From Desulfurobacterium sp. (GTDB lineage: Bacteria; Aquificota; Aquificia; Desulfurobacteriales; Desulfurobacteriaceae): a DNA stretch of 29,506 nucleotides. Location of the stretch: NCBI GenBank assembly GCA_026988135.1, contig JALSLT010000113.1, forward strand, positions 1 through 29,506, in the 5' to 3' direction. A program made the translations under genes and the position numbers. A model generated the notes under the pieces. That model did no database searches. It was given only the letters and a program-made list of their open reading frames with translations, and was not told where the DNA came from. Below are positions 15,674-23,015 of the stretch, in pieces (the stretch's first letter is position 1; each line of letters begins with the position of its first letter).

Positions 15674-16055
15674 CATCAATACTCACAGGAAGATAAATCG
15701 CAAACTGTGTGGAGAGCCAGTTTCTCTTGCTGAAAATTTTGCAGAGGTTGTTTTGGGACTTACGGACCAGATGGTTGCCGATGAAAAAGAACTTATTCAC
15801 GGGGGATTTGTTTTCGGACTTGCGGATTATGCTGCAATGCTTGCTGTAAATCATCCGAACGTGGTTCTTGGAGCGGCTACGGTTAAATTTTTAAAACCCG
15901 TCGTTGTGGGAGATGAGTTAAGAGCAGTTGCAAAGGTTGTTGAGGTGAAAGGAAAAAAGTATAAGATTGTTGTAAAAGTTAAAAAAGGTGAGGATGTTGT
16001 TTTTGAAGGAGAGTTTATAGCCATAGTTCCTGATAAACATGTTCTTGAAAAATAG
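15666..16055 (+). CDS. Hotdog-fold thioesterase-like protein
   Basis: The sequence (129 aa) holds the hotdog helix HGGFVFGLADYAAMLAVN (residues 47-64) followed by GAATVKFLKPVVVGDELRAVAKV. This matches PaaI/FapR-like acyl-CoA thioesterase domains. It has only the single hotdog domain, with no DNA-binding part. The acyl substrate cannot be told. The ATG at 15666 is preceded by GGAGG; a TTG four codons earlier overlaps that site and is rejected. The gene is coupled to fmt by an 8-bp overlap and followed by a strong terminator. Confidence 0.82.
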   Translation: MLNINTHRKINRKLCGEPVSLAENFAEVVLGLTDQMVADEKELIHGGFVFGLADYAAMLAVNHPNVVLGAATVKFLKPVVVGDELRAVAKVVEVKGKKYKIVVKVKKGEDVVFEGEFIAIVPDKHVLEK

Positions 16056-16069
16056 AGATAACAAAGCGT

Positions 16070-16109
16070 AAATTAAAAAGGCGGAGTATTTACTCCGCCT
16101 TTTTAATTT
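16070..16109. terminator. Strong, probably bidirectional terminator
   Basis: A perfect 19-bp inverted repeat lies at 16070-16088 and 16091-16109. Its core is GGCGGAGTA/TACTCCGCC, and its AAAAA/TTTTT flanks would give a U-tract in either direction. It ends the long transporter-fmt-thioesterase operon. Confidence 0.93.
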
Positions 16110-16362
16110 ATTTATAATTCCTGATAAAGTTTTAATCGGAAGTCTTTCAAGAAGGTTTTTAGAATCTCTGGTAGCCGGCTGCTGTGTTCTAAAACCGTAT
16201 CGGAAAAATCAAAATAAAACTAAAAACGATTGATATTTTTTATCCCGATGAAATTCGTCGATTATAAGATGTTTTCCGGTGCAATGTGATTTTTTTCTTT
16301 TTTAAAGTTTTGGGACGGATGATAGTCTTTTGAAACTGTTCTTCCCCGTAATTTGTGGATAT
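16110..16362. other. Gene-free stretch upstream of the P-II regulatory region
   Basis: I find no plausible coding region here in any frame. Small elements include the palindrome AGCCGGCT (16174-16181), the near-palindrome CGATGAAATTCGTCG (16246-16260) and an isolated GGTGCA (16278-16283) resembling an NtrC half-site. The stretch is unusually long for this compact genome. Confidence 0.5.
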
Positions 16363-16389
16363 TTCGATGCACATAAATTATGCATCGAA
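16363..16389. promoter_or_regulatory. NtrC-like enhancer site
   Basis: TTCGATGCA (16363-16371) and TGCATCGAA (16381-16389) form a perfect inverted repeat. Its inner part is TGCA-N9-TGCA, the same spacing as the NtrC consensus TGCACC-N5-GGTGCA, and the left half reads TGCAC. Its centre is about 117 bp upstream of the predicted sigma-54 start, a normal distance for an enhancer. Confidence 0.6.
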
Positions 16390-16409
16390 GATTGAAAGTG
16401 TTCAATCTT
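16388..16409. repeat. Second inverted repeat beside the NtrC-like site
   Basis: AAGATTGAA (16388-16396) and TTCAATCTT (16401-16409) form a perfect 9-bp repeat around AGTG. Its centre is about 22 bp, or two helical turns, from the centre of the neighbouring NtrC-like site. It could be a second activator site or a hairpin. It lacks TGCA halves. Confidence 0.5.
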
Positions 16410-16465
16410 GTTGCATTTTATTTGAAAAATAATGTCTTTAATCCTTGGTATTTCGTTATTTAGAC

Positions 16466-16484
16466 TTTGGCATTTTTTTTGCTC
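16466..16484 (+). promoter_or_regulatory. Sigma-54 (-24/-12) promoter for the P-II/ammonium transporter genes
   Basis: TTTGGCAT and TTGCT are arranged so that the invariant GG (16469-16470) and GC (16481-16482) are separated by exactly 10 bp. This matches TGGCAC-N5-TTGC closely. Transcription would start near 16494, just before the AAGGAGG site (16506-16512). Confidence 0.8.
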
Positions 16485-16518
16485 TATTTCTAACTGAGCT
16501 TTTAAGAAGGAGGCGTTT

Positions 16519-16860
16519 ATGAAGAAAATAGAAGTGATTATCAAGCCTTTCAAGATTGAGGCTGTAAAAGACGCTCTTATGGCTATTGGTGTGAAAGGTA
16601 TGACCGTTGAAGAGGTTAGAGGATTTGGTAAGCAGAAAGGGCATGCCGAACTTTATAGAGGTGCCGAGTATGTTATCGATTTTATTCCGAAGCTCAAAGT
16701 AACATTAGTTGTTCCCGATTCCATTTATGAGAAGGTTGTTGAAGTTATTGTTGAGTATGCAAGGACAGGAAGAATCGGAGATGGAAAAGTGTTTGTTGTT
16801 CCTGTAGATGATGCGATTAGAGTTAGAACCGGAGAGAGAGGGGAAACTGTTCTGCAATAA
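16519..16860 (+). CDS. glnB: Nitrogen regulatory protein P-II
   Basis: P-II is a small trimeric sensor of 2-oxoglutarate, ATP/ADP and glutamine status. The 113-aa protein has the full family sequence: MKKIEVIIKPFKIEAVKDAL at the start, T-loop GHAELYRGAEYVIDFIPK with Y51 available for uridylylation, and the signature YARTGRIGDGKVFV. Immediate linkage to amt genes is typical of the GlnK subgroup, which plugs AmtB channels, so glnK would be an equally good name. AAGGAGG precedes the ATG, and a sigma-54 promoter lies directly upstream, so expression is expected under nitrogen limitation. Confidence 0.97.
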   Translation: MKKIEVIIKPFKIEAVKDALMAIGVKGMTVEEVRGFGKQKGHAELYRGAEYVIDFIPKLKVTLVVPDSIYEKVVEVIVEYARTGRIGDGKVFVVPVDDAIRVRTGERGETVLQ

Positions 16861-16889
16861 ATAAAAAATTTTTGTTAGGAGGTAAGAAA

Positions 16890-18197
16890 ATGGCGACAGC
16901 CGAACTGTTTCAAAATGTAAATGCCTTGACTGGGCTGGTAGAAGCTATGAAGAATCTTTCAAATTCTCTTGATGTGTTCTACCTTGTGGTGATGGGAGCC
17001 CTCGTGTTTATTATGCAGTGGGGTTTTGCAATGCTTGAAGGTGGTCAAGCAAGGGCAAAAAATGCCAACAATGTTATGATGAAGAACATTCTTGATTTTA
17101 TGGTTGGTGGTATTTTGTGGCTGTTTATAGGTTACTGTATTGTTACTTATGGAAGCGATTTTGGTCAATGGGGAAGTTGGATAAAAGATATTTTCAGTGC
17201 ACAGGCCGGTATAGCTAATAGCGGTCTTGGCCTTGCAGAATGGTTCTTTGGCCTTGTGTTCTGTGCTACAGCTGCTACAATTATTTCCGGCGGTGTGGCA
17301 GAGAGAATAAACTTTACAGCTTATGTTGTCCTTTCTATTATTGTTACAGGTCTTCTTTATCCTTTATGGGTTCATCTCGGACCATGGGGAGCGAGTATCC
17401 TTCCTTATCGTGATTATGCCGGTAGTTTGAATGTTCATGCTCTTGGTGGAGCTCTTGGCCTTGGTGCTATAATAGCTCTCGGTCCACGTATCGGAAGATT
17501 TAAAATCAAAGATGGAAAAAGGATTCCTGTTCCAATACCAGGGCACAACGTTCCAATGGCTATATTCGGTGCTTTCTGTCTTGCTTTCGGATGGTACGGA
17601 TTTAACGTAGGTAGCTCTATATATCTTAAAGATATTTCAGGTCTTGTTGCTGTTACAACTACAATGGCTATGTGTGCAGGTGCTATATCTGCTATGGTAG
17701 TTTCCAAATTTGACCCCCTTGCCACAGCTAACGGTTTTCTTGCGGGTCTTGTTGCTATCTGTGCGGGGACAGATATTGTAAGTCCTTTTGGTGCTATTGC
17801 TATAGGTCTTGTTGCAGGAGCTCAAGTGCCTATAGTGTTTGCTCTTCTTGAAAAGCTTGGAATTGATGATGCTTGTGGTATATTCCCTGTTCACTTTGGT
17901 GGTGGTGCTGTCGGTGCTATACTTGCAGGTGTATTTGGAACAAAAGCTTTAGGTGGACTTGGTGATATTAACCTGGTTAGCCAAGTTGTGGCTACGGTTT
18001 TATGTCTTATTTACGGTGTGGTTGGTGGCTATATAGCTGCTAAAATTGCAGGTGTTCTTGGAGGAGGACTTAGAGTTCCCGTTGAATGGGAGCAGGAAGG
18101 ACTTGATATTACCGAGCACCATTTAAAAGCTTATCACGATGAAGACCCAGTTTCTCTTGCAGCTTATGAGAAAGCTAAAAGAGGTGAAGTTGCATAA
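16890..18197 (+). CDS. amt: Ammonium transporter, AMT1-like
   Basis: This membrane ammonium channel has 435 aa and about 11 helices. The pore's twin histidines are H183 (NVHALGG) and H335 (PVHFGGG). GFAMLEGGQARAKNANNVMMKN and ALGPRIGRF resemble the AMT1 type known from plants and cyanobacteria rather than E. coli AmtB. No signal peptide is visible; about 30 mostly polar residues precede helix 1. The ATG at 16890 follows TTAGGAGG; the in-frame TTG at 16872 lies upstream of that site and is rejected. The gene starts 29 bp after glnB, so P-II probably regulates this channel. A palindromic terminator follows the stop. Confidence 0.95.
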   Translation: MATAELFQNVNALTGLVEAMKNLSNSLDVFYLVVMGALVFIMQWGFAMLEGGQARAKNANNVMMKNILDFMVGGILWLFIGYCIVTYGSDFGQWGSWIKDIFSAQAGIANSGLGLAEWFFGLVFCATAATIISGGVAERINFTAYVVLSIIVTGLLYPLWVHLGPWGASILPYRDYAGSLNVHALGGALGLGAIIALGPRIGRFKIKDGKRIPVPIPGHNVPMAIFGAFCLAFGWYGFNVGSSIYLKDISGLVAVTTTMAMCAGAISAMVVSKFDPLATANGFLAGLVAICAGTDIVSPFGAIAIGLVAGAQVPIVFALLEKLGIDDACGIFPVHFGGGAVGAILAGVFGTKALGGLGDINLVSQVVATVLCLIYGVVGGYIAAKIAGVLGGGLRVPVEWEQEGLDITEHHLKAYHDEDPVSLAAYEKAKRGEVA

Positions 18198-18201
18198 AAG
18201 T

Positions 18202-18231
18202 GCCAGCAGGTAAGCTTACCTGCTGGCTTTT
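18202..18231 (+). terminator. Palindromic terminator after the first amt gene
   Basis: A perfect 26-bp palindrome (18202-18227; half-site GCCAGCAGGTAAG) is followed by TTTT. It begins four bases after the stop codon. Confidence 0.85.
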
Positions 18232-18241
18232 CCTGTCCTTT

Positions 18242-18273
18242 GGTTCTGGTACCGTGGCGGCGGTGCCAGAACC
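18242..18273 (+). repeat. Second hairpin in the amt-amt spacer
   Basis: GGTTCTGGTACCG (18242-18254) pairs with CGGTGCCAGAACC (18261-18273) as a 13-bp stem with one G-U pair and the loop TGGCGG. No U-tract follows at once, so its role is unclear: a second terminator, an antiterminator element or a stability hairpin. Confidence 0.6.
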
Positions 18274-18295
18274 CTTTGCGTTTTAAGGGTGTAAA

Positions 18296-18316
18296 GTGAA
18301 TTTTAACAAAATTCAC
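18296..18316 (+). repeat. Third inverted repeat in the amt-amt spacer
   Basis: GTGAATTTT (18296-18304) and AAAATTCAC (18308-18316) are perfect reverse complements around AAC. It lies about 25 bp upstream of the AAGGAGG site of the second amt gene. It may be an operator or a leader hairpin. Confidence 0.55.
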
Positions 18317-18350
18317 CACTTTTTAAAACTTTTATATAAGGAGGTTTCGT

Positions 18351-19643
18351 ATGAGGACAGGAAAAGCCGCTCTAAAAGGTTTGTTGCTGGCACTTGCTAT
18401 CTTTTCTCCAGCTTTTGCGGCCGGAAAGGTTGATAGTGGAGATACTGCATGGCTTTTGATTTCTACGGCTCTTGTAGTTATGATGACGCCTGCTGGACTT
18501 GCAATGTTTTATGCAGGTATGTCAAGGGCAAGGAACATTCTTAACACAATTGGTATGAGTTATGTTTCCTATGCTGTTGCAAGTATAGTTTGGGTAGTTA
18601 TAGGTTATTCTCTTGCTTTTGGGGAAGATATTGGCGGGTTTATCGGTGGTTTGAACTATCTGTTTCTTTCCGGAATCGGTGTAAATGATGTTTCAGGGAC
18701 AATCCCTGCTTTACTTTTTGTTTCTTTTCAGATGGCTTTTGCAGGAATAGCTATTGCTATCGTTAGCGGTTCCGTAATTGAAAGGATGAAGTTTTCAGCG
18801 TGGATAATTTTTTCTGATCTATGGATAATTTTCGTTTATGCACCTATTGCCCACTGGGTATGGGGTGATGGCGGATGGCTTTTAAAGATGGATGCCCTTG
18901 ATTTTGCCGGCGGAGCTGTAATTCATATAAATGCAGGTATTACAGGTCTTGTTCTTGCTTATCTTGTTGGTAAAAGAAAAGGATATGGTAAAAAGCCGTT
19001 TTTCCCTTCAAGTATCGTTTTAACAGCTCTTGGTGTTGGTCTTTTATGGTTTGGATGGTTCGGGTTTAACGGAGGTTCTGCTCTTGCTGCAAATCAATCT
19101 GCAGCACTTGCTCTTATAACAACAAATACCGCTGCTGCCATGGGTGCTCTTACATGGATGATTGTTGAGTGGATTAGGGATGGTCATCCGACAGTTCTTG
19201 GTATTGTTTCCGGTGTTGTGGCGGGACTTGTAGGAATTACTCCTGCTGCTGGTTTTGTGAATATTTTAGGGGCGTTGGTTATAGGTGTTACTTCAGCAAT
19301 TGTTGGCTATTTTGGAGTTGCAGTTCTGAAAACAAAGCTTGGGTATGATGATTCTCTTGATGCTTTTGGTGTTCACGGTCTTTGTGGTATATGGGGAGCT
19401 CTTGCCACAGGGCTTTTTGCTGATCCGTCTATCGGCGGAAAAGCCGGTCTTTTCTTTGGCAGTGGAGAACAATTTATAGTTCAGCTTATTTCTGTAGTTG
19501 CTGTTATCGCCTACTCAGGTGTAGTTTCTTTTGTTCTTGCAATGGTTGTGAAGGCTGTTGTTGGGCTTCGTGTTGATGAAGAAAAGGAGTTTGACGGTCT
19601 TGATAAAGCCGTTCATGGTGAGAGGGGTTTTGAGCTTGAATAG
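18351..19643 (+). CDS. amtB: Ammonium transporter, AmtB-like, with signal peptide
   Basis: This 430-aa membrane channel starts with a cleavable signal peptide (residues 1-23, ending AFA-A), as in E. coli AmtB. TPAGLAMFYAGMSRARNILNT, SGSVIERMKFSAW, DFAGGAVIHINAG with H192, and DAFGVHGLCGIWG with H342 give the AmtB pore pattern. AAGGAGG lies just upstream of the ATG. It follows the first amt gene by 153 bp that contain three hairpins and no clear promoter of its own. The two transporters differ along their whole length, so this is not a recent tandem duplication. Confidence 0.96.
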   Translation: MRTGKAALKGLLLALAIFSPAFAAGKVDSGDTAWLLISTALVVMMTPAGLAMFYAGMSRARNILNTIGMSYVSYAVASIVWVVIGYSLAFGEDIGGFIGGLNYLFLSGIGVNDVSGTIPALLFVSFQMAFAGIAIAIVSGSVIERMKFSAWIIFSDLWIIFVYAPIAHWVWGDGGWLLKMDALDFAGGAVIHINAGITGLVLAYLVGKRKGYGKKPFFPSSIVLTALGVGLLWFGWFGFNGGSALAANQSAALALITTNTAAAMGALTWMIVEWIRDGHPTVLGIVSGVVAGLVGITPAAGFVNILGALVIGVTSAIVGYFGVAVLKTKLGYDDSLDAFGVHGLCGIWGALATGLFADPSIGGKAGLFFGSGEQFIVQLISVVAVIAYSGVVSFVLAMVVKAVVGLRVDEEKEFDGLDKAVHGERGFELE

Positions 19644-19644
19644 T

Positions 19645-19675
19645 ATAGGGGGCAATGCCCCCTATTATTTTTTTT
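19645..19675 (+). terminator. Terminator after amtB
   Basis: ATAGGGGGC (19645-19653) and GCCCCCTAT (19657-19665) pair around AAT and are followed by TATTTTTTTTC. Its T-run codes for the last lysines of the convergent cimA gene, so it lies across that gene's stop codon. Confidence 0.85.
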
Positions 19676-21263
19676 CTTCGTCCTTCATCAATTTATACTT
19701 TATCGCATCAATGAGAGCCAACCAGGATGCCTCTATAATATTAGGAGAAACACCAACAGTTCCCCATTTATTTTTTCCATCTGTCGATTCAATTAAAACT
19801 CTTGGTGATGCTTCTGTTCCGGCAGCTTCGTTTAGTATTCTAACTTTGTAATCTGTAAGTTTTATCTCTTTTAGATTGGGGTAAAATTTCTCAAGTGCTT
19901 TTTTTAAAGCTTTATCAAGGGCTTCTACAGGTCCTCTTCCGTCTGCTGCGGTGTGTTCAACTCTTTCCGGCAATTTTTTTTCTTTGGCTATTTCTTCAGG
20001 TATTTCCACTTTTATTGTTGCTTCTGCATAGGCTTCGTCGTTTTCGGAGCGCTTTTCGGTTAGGACTCTGAATCCTTTAAGCTCAAAATATTTTCTTGTT
20101 AATCCCAATGCTTCTTTTAAAAGAAGTTCGAATGATGCTTCCGCTCCTTCAAACTGGTACCCTTGTGCTTCAAGTTCCTTTATCTTTTTAAGGACGTTTT
20201 TCACTTTGGGAGATTCTTTTTCAAGTTTTATTCCGAGTTCATTCGCTTTGTTTATGATGTTGCTTTTTCCCGATAGTTCTGAAACGGTAATAATCCTTTC
20301 GTTTCCAATTAGTTCCGGTTTTATGTGTTCATAAGTTCTTGGGTTTTTTTCTACTGCAGAGACATGAATACCCGCTTTATGTGCAAAGGCGTTTTCTCCC
20401 ACGTAGGGAAGGTTTTCCGGATGAGGTCTATTGGTAAGTTCGGAAACAAGTCTTGAAACGGAGTAAAGTTTCCGTAGGTTTTCTTTATGTATACTTTCAA
20501 ATTTCATTTTTAGGACAAGGTTTGGAATTATGGAGCAAAGGTTTGCGTTTCCGGTTCTTTCCCCAAGTCCGTTTATTGTACCTTGGACCTGAATTGCTCC
20601 TTTTTTGATAGCTATAAGAGAGTTTACTACAGCCATATCAGAGTCGTTGTGGGCATGAATTCCAAGAGGTGTAGATATCTCTTCTTTTACTTTTTCTATT
20701 ATCTGTTCAATTTCATACCATAGAGTTCCTCCGTTTGTGTCTGCAAGGACTATACAGTCGGCACCGGCTTCTTCGGCTGCTTTTAGTGCTTTAAGGGAGT
20801 ATTCAAAATTTTCTTTGAATCCGTCAAAAAAATGTTCTGCGTCGAAAAAGACTTCATCGGTGTATCTTTTTAAATATGCGACGGTTTTATATATGAGTTC
20901 GAGATTTTCTTCAAGTGGAATTTTCAGAGCTTCTTTTACATGGAGGTCCCAGCTTTTGCCGAAAATGGTTATTGCCGGTGTCTCGGCTTCTATTAGAGTT
21001 TTTATGTTATGGTCATCTTCTATTTTAATTTTTGCTCTTTTCGTTGATGAAAAAGCAACTATTTTTGCTGTTTTTAATTGAATGGTTTTAACCTCTTCAA
21101 AATAGGCCATATCCTTTGGGTTTGAACCGGGCCATCCACCTTCTATATAGTGAATGCCAAGGTCATCCAGTGCAGAGGTGATTTTGAGTTTGTCTTCAAG
21201 GGAGAAAGAAACCCCTTTTGCTTGTGCTCCGTCTCTAAGGGTTGTGTCGTATATGTAAATCAT
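19665..21263 (-). CDS. cimA: (R)-Citramalate synthase
   Basis: CimA condenses pyruvate with acetyl-CoA to citramalate, the first step of the threonine-independent route to isoleucine. The 532-aa protein has the HMGL-like barrel start YDTTLRDGAQAKGVSFSLEDK (catalytic R10 and D11) and the metal-binding GIHAHNDSD (H203, H205). VQGTINGLGERTGNANL follows. The C-terminal LeuA-type regulatory domain (about 400-525) carries DGRGPVEALDKALKK. DGAQ plus this length distinguish it from 2-isopropylmalate synthase. It lies 74 bp downstream of lysC on the same strand. Two overlapping hairpins lie in that gap, next to its GAGGT ribosome binding site. Confidence 0.93.
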   Translation of the reverse strand: MIYIYDTTLRDGAQAKGVSFSLEDKLKITSALDDLGIHYIEGGWPGSNPKDMAYFEEVKTIQLKTAKIVAFSSTKRAKIKIEDDHNIKTLIEAETPAITIFGKSWDLHVKEALKIPLEENLELIYKTVAYLKRYTDEVFFDAEHFFDGFKENFEYSLKALKAAEEAGADCIVLADTNGGTLWYEIEQIIEKVKEEISTPLGIHAHNDSDMAVVNSLIAIKKGAIQVQGTINGLGERTGNANLCSIIPNLVLKMKFESIHKENLRKLYSVSRLVSELTNRPHPENLPYVGENAFAHKAGIHVSAVEKNPRTYEHIKPELIGNERIITVSELSGKSNIINKANELGIKLEKESPKVKNVLKKIKELEAQGYQFEGAEASFELLLKEALGLTRKYFELKGFRVLTEKRSENDEAYAEATIKVEIPEEIAKEKKLPERVEHTAADGRGPVEALDKALKKALEKFYPNLKEIKLTDYKVRILNEAAGTEASPRVLIESTDGKNKWGTVGVSPNIIEASWLALIDAIKYKLMKDEEKK

Positions 21264-21272
21264 TTTTACCTC

Positions 21273-21321
21273 ATTTCAATACGATTTAATATTGAAATAG
21301 CTGCCATTTATGGCAGCTATT
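21273..21321 (-). promoter_or_regulatory. Two overlapping hairpins in the lysC-cimA spacer
   Basis: One repeat pairs 21273-21281 with 21290-21298 (ATTTCAATA/TATTGAAAT). The other pairs 21296-21306 with 21311-21321 (AATAGCTGCCA/TGGCAGCTATT). They share 3 bp, and the first abuts the cimA ribosome binding site (complement 21268-21272). On the minus strand the larger hairpin comes first and has only a weak U-run, so it may be a leaky terminator of lysC or part of a leader switch. Confidence 0.5.
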
Positions 21322-21337
21322 GTTGTTTTCCTTTTTG

Positions 21338-22549
21338 TTATTTTTCAAGGTTAAATGCTTCATGGAGGACTCTTACTGCCAGTTCTGCAAATTTCTCATC
21401 TATTATACAGGAGATTTTTATTTCAGAGGTTGAAATCATAAGTATATTTATTCCGTATTTTGCTAAAGTATTAAAAACTTTTCCGGCTACACCGGCATGG
21501 TTTCTCATTCCTAGTCCTACAATGGAAACTTTAGCAATTTTATCGTCTGTGATTACACCTCTTGCTTCTATCTCTTCAGCCATTTTTTCTGTTATTTTTT
21601 GAGCTTTTGTTATGTCACTTTTATCTACTGTAAAGGAAATATCTGTGTATCCGTCAACAGAAACGTTTTGGACTATCATGTCAACTGGAATGTTTGCTTT
21701 TGCTAAAGCTTCAAAAAGTTTTGCGGCTATTCCGGGTTTGTCGGGAACTCTTTCGACAGTTATCCTTGCTTCGTTTTTATTGTGTGCTATTCCTCTGACA
21801 ACCACTTTTTCCATCTCTTTGTCTTCCTCCTTTATCAGAGTTCCTTCGTCTGTTGTAAAGGTGCATCGAACTCTCAACGGAACTTTGTATTTCATTGCAA
21901 ATTCAACTGAGCGGATTTGAAGAACTTTTGCTCCCAGAGATGCAAGTTCAAGCATTTCTTCGTAAGAGATAACATCTATTTTTTTCGCATTTTCAACAAT
22001 TCTCGGGTCGGCAGTATAAACGCCGTCCACATCAGTGTATATATCGCATCTATTAGCTTTGAGGGCTGCGGCAATAGCTACGGCAGATGTATCCGAGCCT
22101 CCTCTCCCTAAAGTTGTGATGTCTCTGTTTTTTGTTATACCTTGAAAACCTGTTATAACTACGATTTTTCCGTTTTCAAGGTGGTTTTTTATTCTTTTTG
22201 TATCTATTTCAAGTATTCGTGCTTTCGTGAAAGAGTTGTCGGTTTTGATTCCCGCTTGCCAGCCTGTTAATGATACGCTGTTGTATCCGAAAGCATTCAG
22301 TGTGATAGAAAGTAATCCGGCAGATACTTGTTCTCCCGTAGTTACAACAAAATCCATATCTCTTTCGCTTGGCTCCAAGGTTATTTCTTTAACAAGCTTT
22401 ATAAGCTTATCCGTTTCGCCCGACATAGCCGATACGACTACTACAACGTTGTTTCCTCTTTCTCTTTCCTCAATAACTCTTTTAGCAACATGTTTTATCC
22501 TTTCTATACTTCCCATTGATGTTCCACCAAATTTCTGAACCACTAACAC
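21338..22549 (-). CDS. lysC: Aspartate kinase
   Basis: Aspartate kinase phosphorylates aspartate, the first step to lysine, threonine and methionine. It begins MLVVQKFGGTSMGS (K6-S11, the conserved KFGGTS), with VVVSAMSGETDKL and TTGEQVSAGLLS following. Two ACT domains occupy about residues 265-403 and are where lysine or threonine feedback usually binds. The length is 403 aa. The start is GTG at 22549, supported by a full GGAGGTGA ribosome binding site six bases upstream. It precedes cimA on the minus strand. Confidence 0.96.
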   Translation of the reverse strand: MLVVQKFGGTSMGSIERIKHVAKRVIEERERGNNVVVVVSAMSGETDKLIKLVKEITLEPSERDMDFVVTTGEQVSAGLLSITLNAFGYNSVSLTGWQAGIKTDNSFTKARILEIDTKRIKNHLENGKIVVITGFQGITKNRDITTLGRGGSDTSAVAIAAALKANRCDIYTDVDGVYTADPRIVENAKKIDVISYEEMLELASLGAKVLQIRSVEFAMKYKVPLRVRCTFTTDEGTLIKEEDKEMEKVVVRGIAHNKNEARITVERVPDKPGIAAKLFEALAKANIPVDMIVQNVSVDGYTDISFTVDKSDITKAQKITEKMAEEIEARGVITDDKIAKVSIVGLGMRNHAGVAGKVFNTLAKYGINILMISTSEIKISCIIDEKFAELAVRVLHEAFNLEK

Positions 22550-22591
22550 TTAAATCACCTCCGGAGGAGAAATGGAATAAGTAAAATGAAC

Positions 22592-22597
22592 ATTATA
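22592..22597 (-). promoter_or_regulatory. Possible -10 element for lysC
   Basis: A consensus TATAAT reads on the complement of 22592-22597 and would start transcription about 35 nt before the lysC GTG. No good -35 element is seen at the expected distance. Confidence 0.3.
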
Positions 22598-22670
22598 ATA
22601 CAAAAAATTATTCCTTATTTGTCTGTTATGGTGTTAGAATTAATTACAACTTTATCAATGGAGGTTTAAA

Positions 22671-23015
22671 ATTAAAGTAAACAAGAAGTTGCTTTCGGAG
22701 ATAGATTTTTTAAAGAATGGTAGTCTTGTTCCTGTTGTTGTTCAGGATGAGAGAACAAAAGATGTTCTTATGGTTGCTTATGCGGACGCAGATGCGATTG
22801 AAAAAACTATTAAATCAGGATATGCTCATTATTATTCAAGGAGTAGAAGGAAGCTCTGGAAGAAAGGAGAAACTTCCGGAAATCTTCAAAAAGTAAAGAA
22901 AATTCTTCTTGATTGTGATGGAGATACGATTCTTTATGTTGTTGAGCAAGAAGGTGTTGCCTGTCACACGGGAAAATGGAGTTGCTTTTTTAGAACAGTT
23001 GCGGTGGAGGAGTGA
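22671..23015 (+). CDS. hisI: Phosphoribosyl-AMP cyclohydrolase
   Basis: HisI opens the purine ring of phosphoribosyl-AMP in histidine synthesis. LMVAYADADAI, YYSRSRRKLWKKGETSGN, and DCDGDT with VACHTGKWSCF (metal and zinc ligands) are the family core. The start is unusual. GGAGG (22660-22664) is followed six bases later by ATT (22671), in frame, giving 114 aa. The first conventional start codon is TTG at 22689, about 24 nt past the ribosome binding site, which would give 108 aa. I favour the ATT. The stop overlaps the hisE ATG by one base (TGATG). Confidence 0.9.
   Translation: MKVNKKLLSEIDFLKNGSLVPVVVQDERTKDVLMVAYADADAIEKTIKSGYAHYYSRSRRKLWKKGETSGNLQKVKKILLDCDGDTILYVVEQEGVACHTGKWSCFFRTVAVEE

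Noticed and set aside
16302..16553. Minus-strand open frame of 83 codons upstream of the P-II gene
   Set aside because: It begins inside glnB, crosses the sigma-54 promoter and both dyads, and shows no recognisable protein features.
16872..16889. TTG start giving the first amt gene six more residues
   Set aside because: The AGGAGG ribosome binding site lies inside that extension and is well spaced for the ATG at 16890.
18248..18262. GG-N10-GC spacing in the amt-amt spacer that could be a sigma-54 promoter
   Set aside because: Only the dinucleotides match; there is no TTGC at -12, and the bases are explained by the hairpin stem.
22619..22640. TTGTCT and TAGAAT as a hisI promoter
   Set aside because: The spacer is only 10 bp, too short for a sigma-70 promoter.
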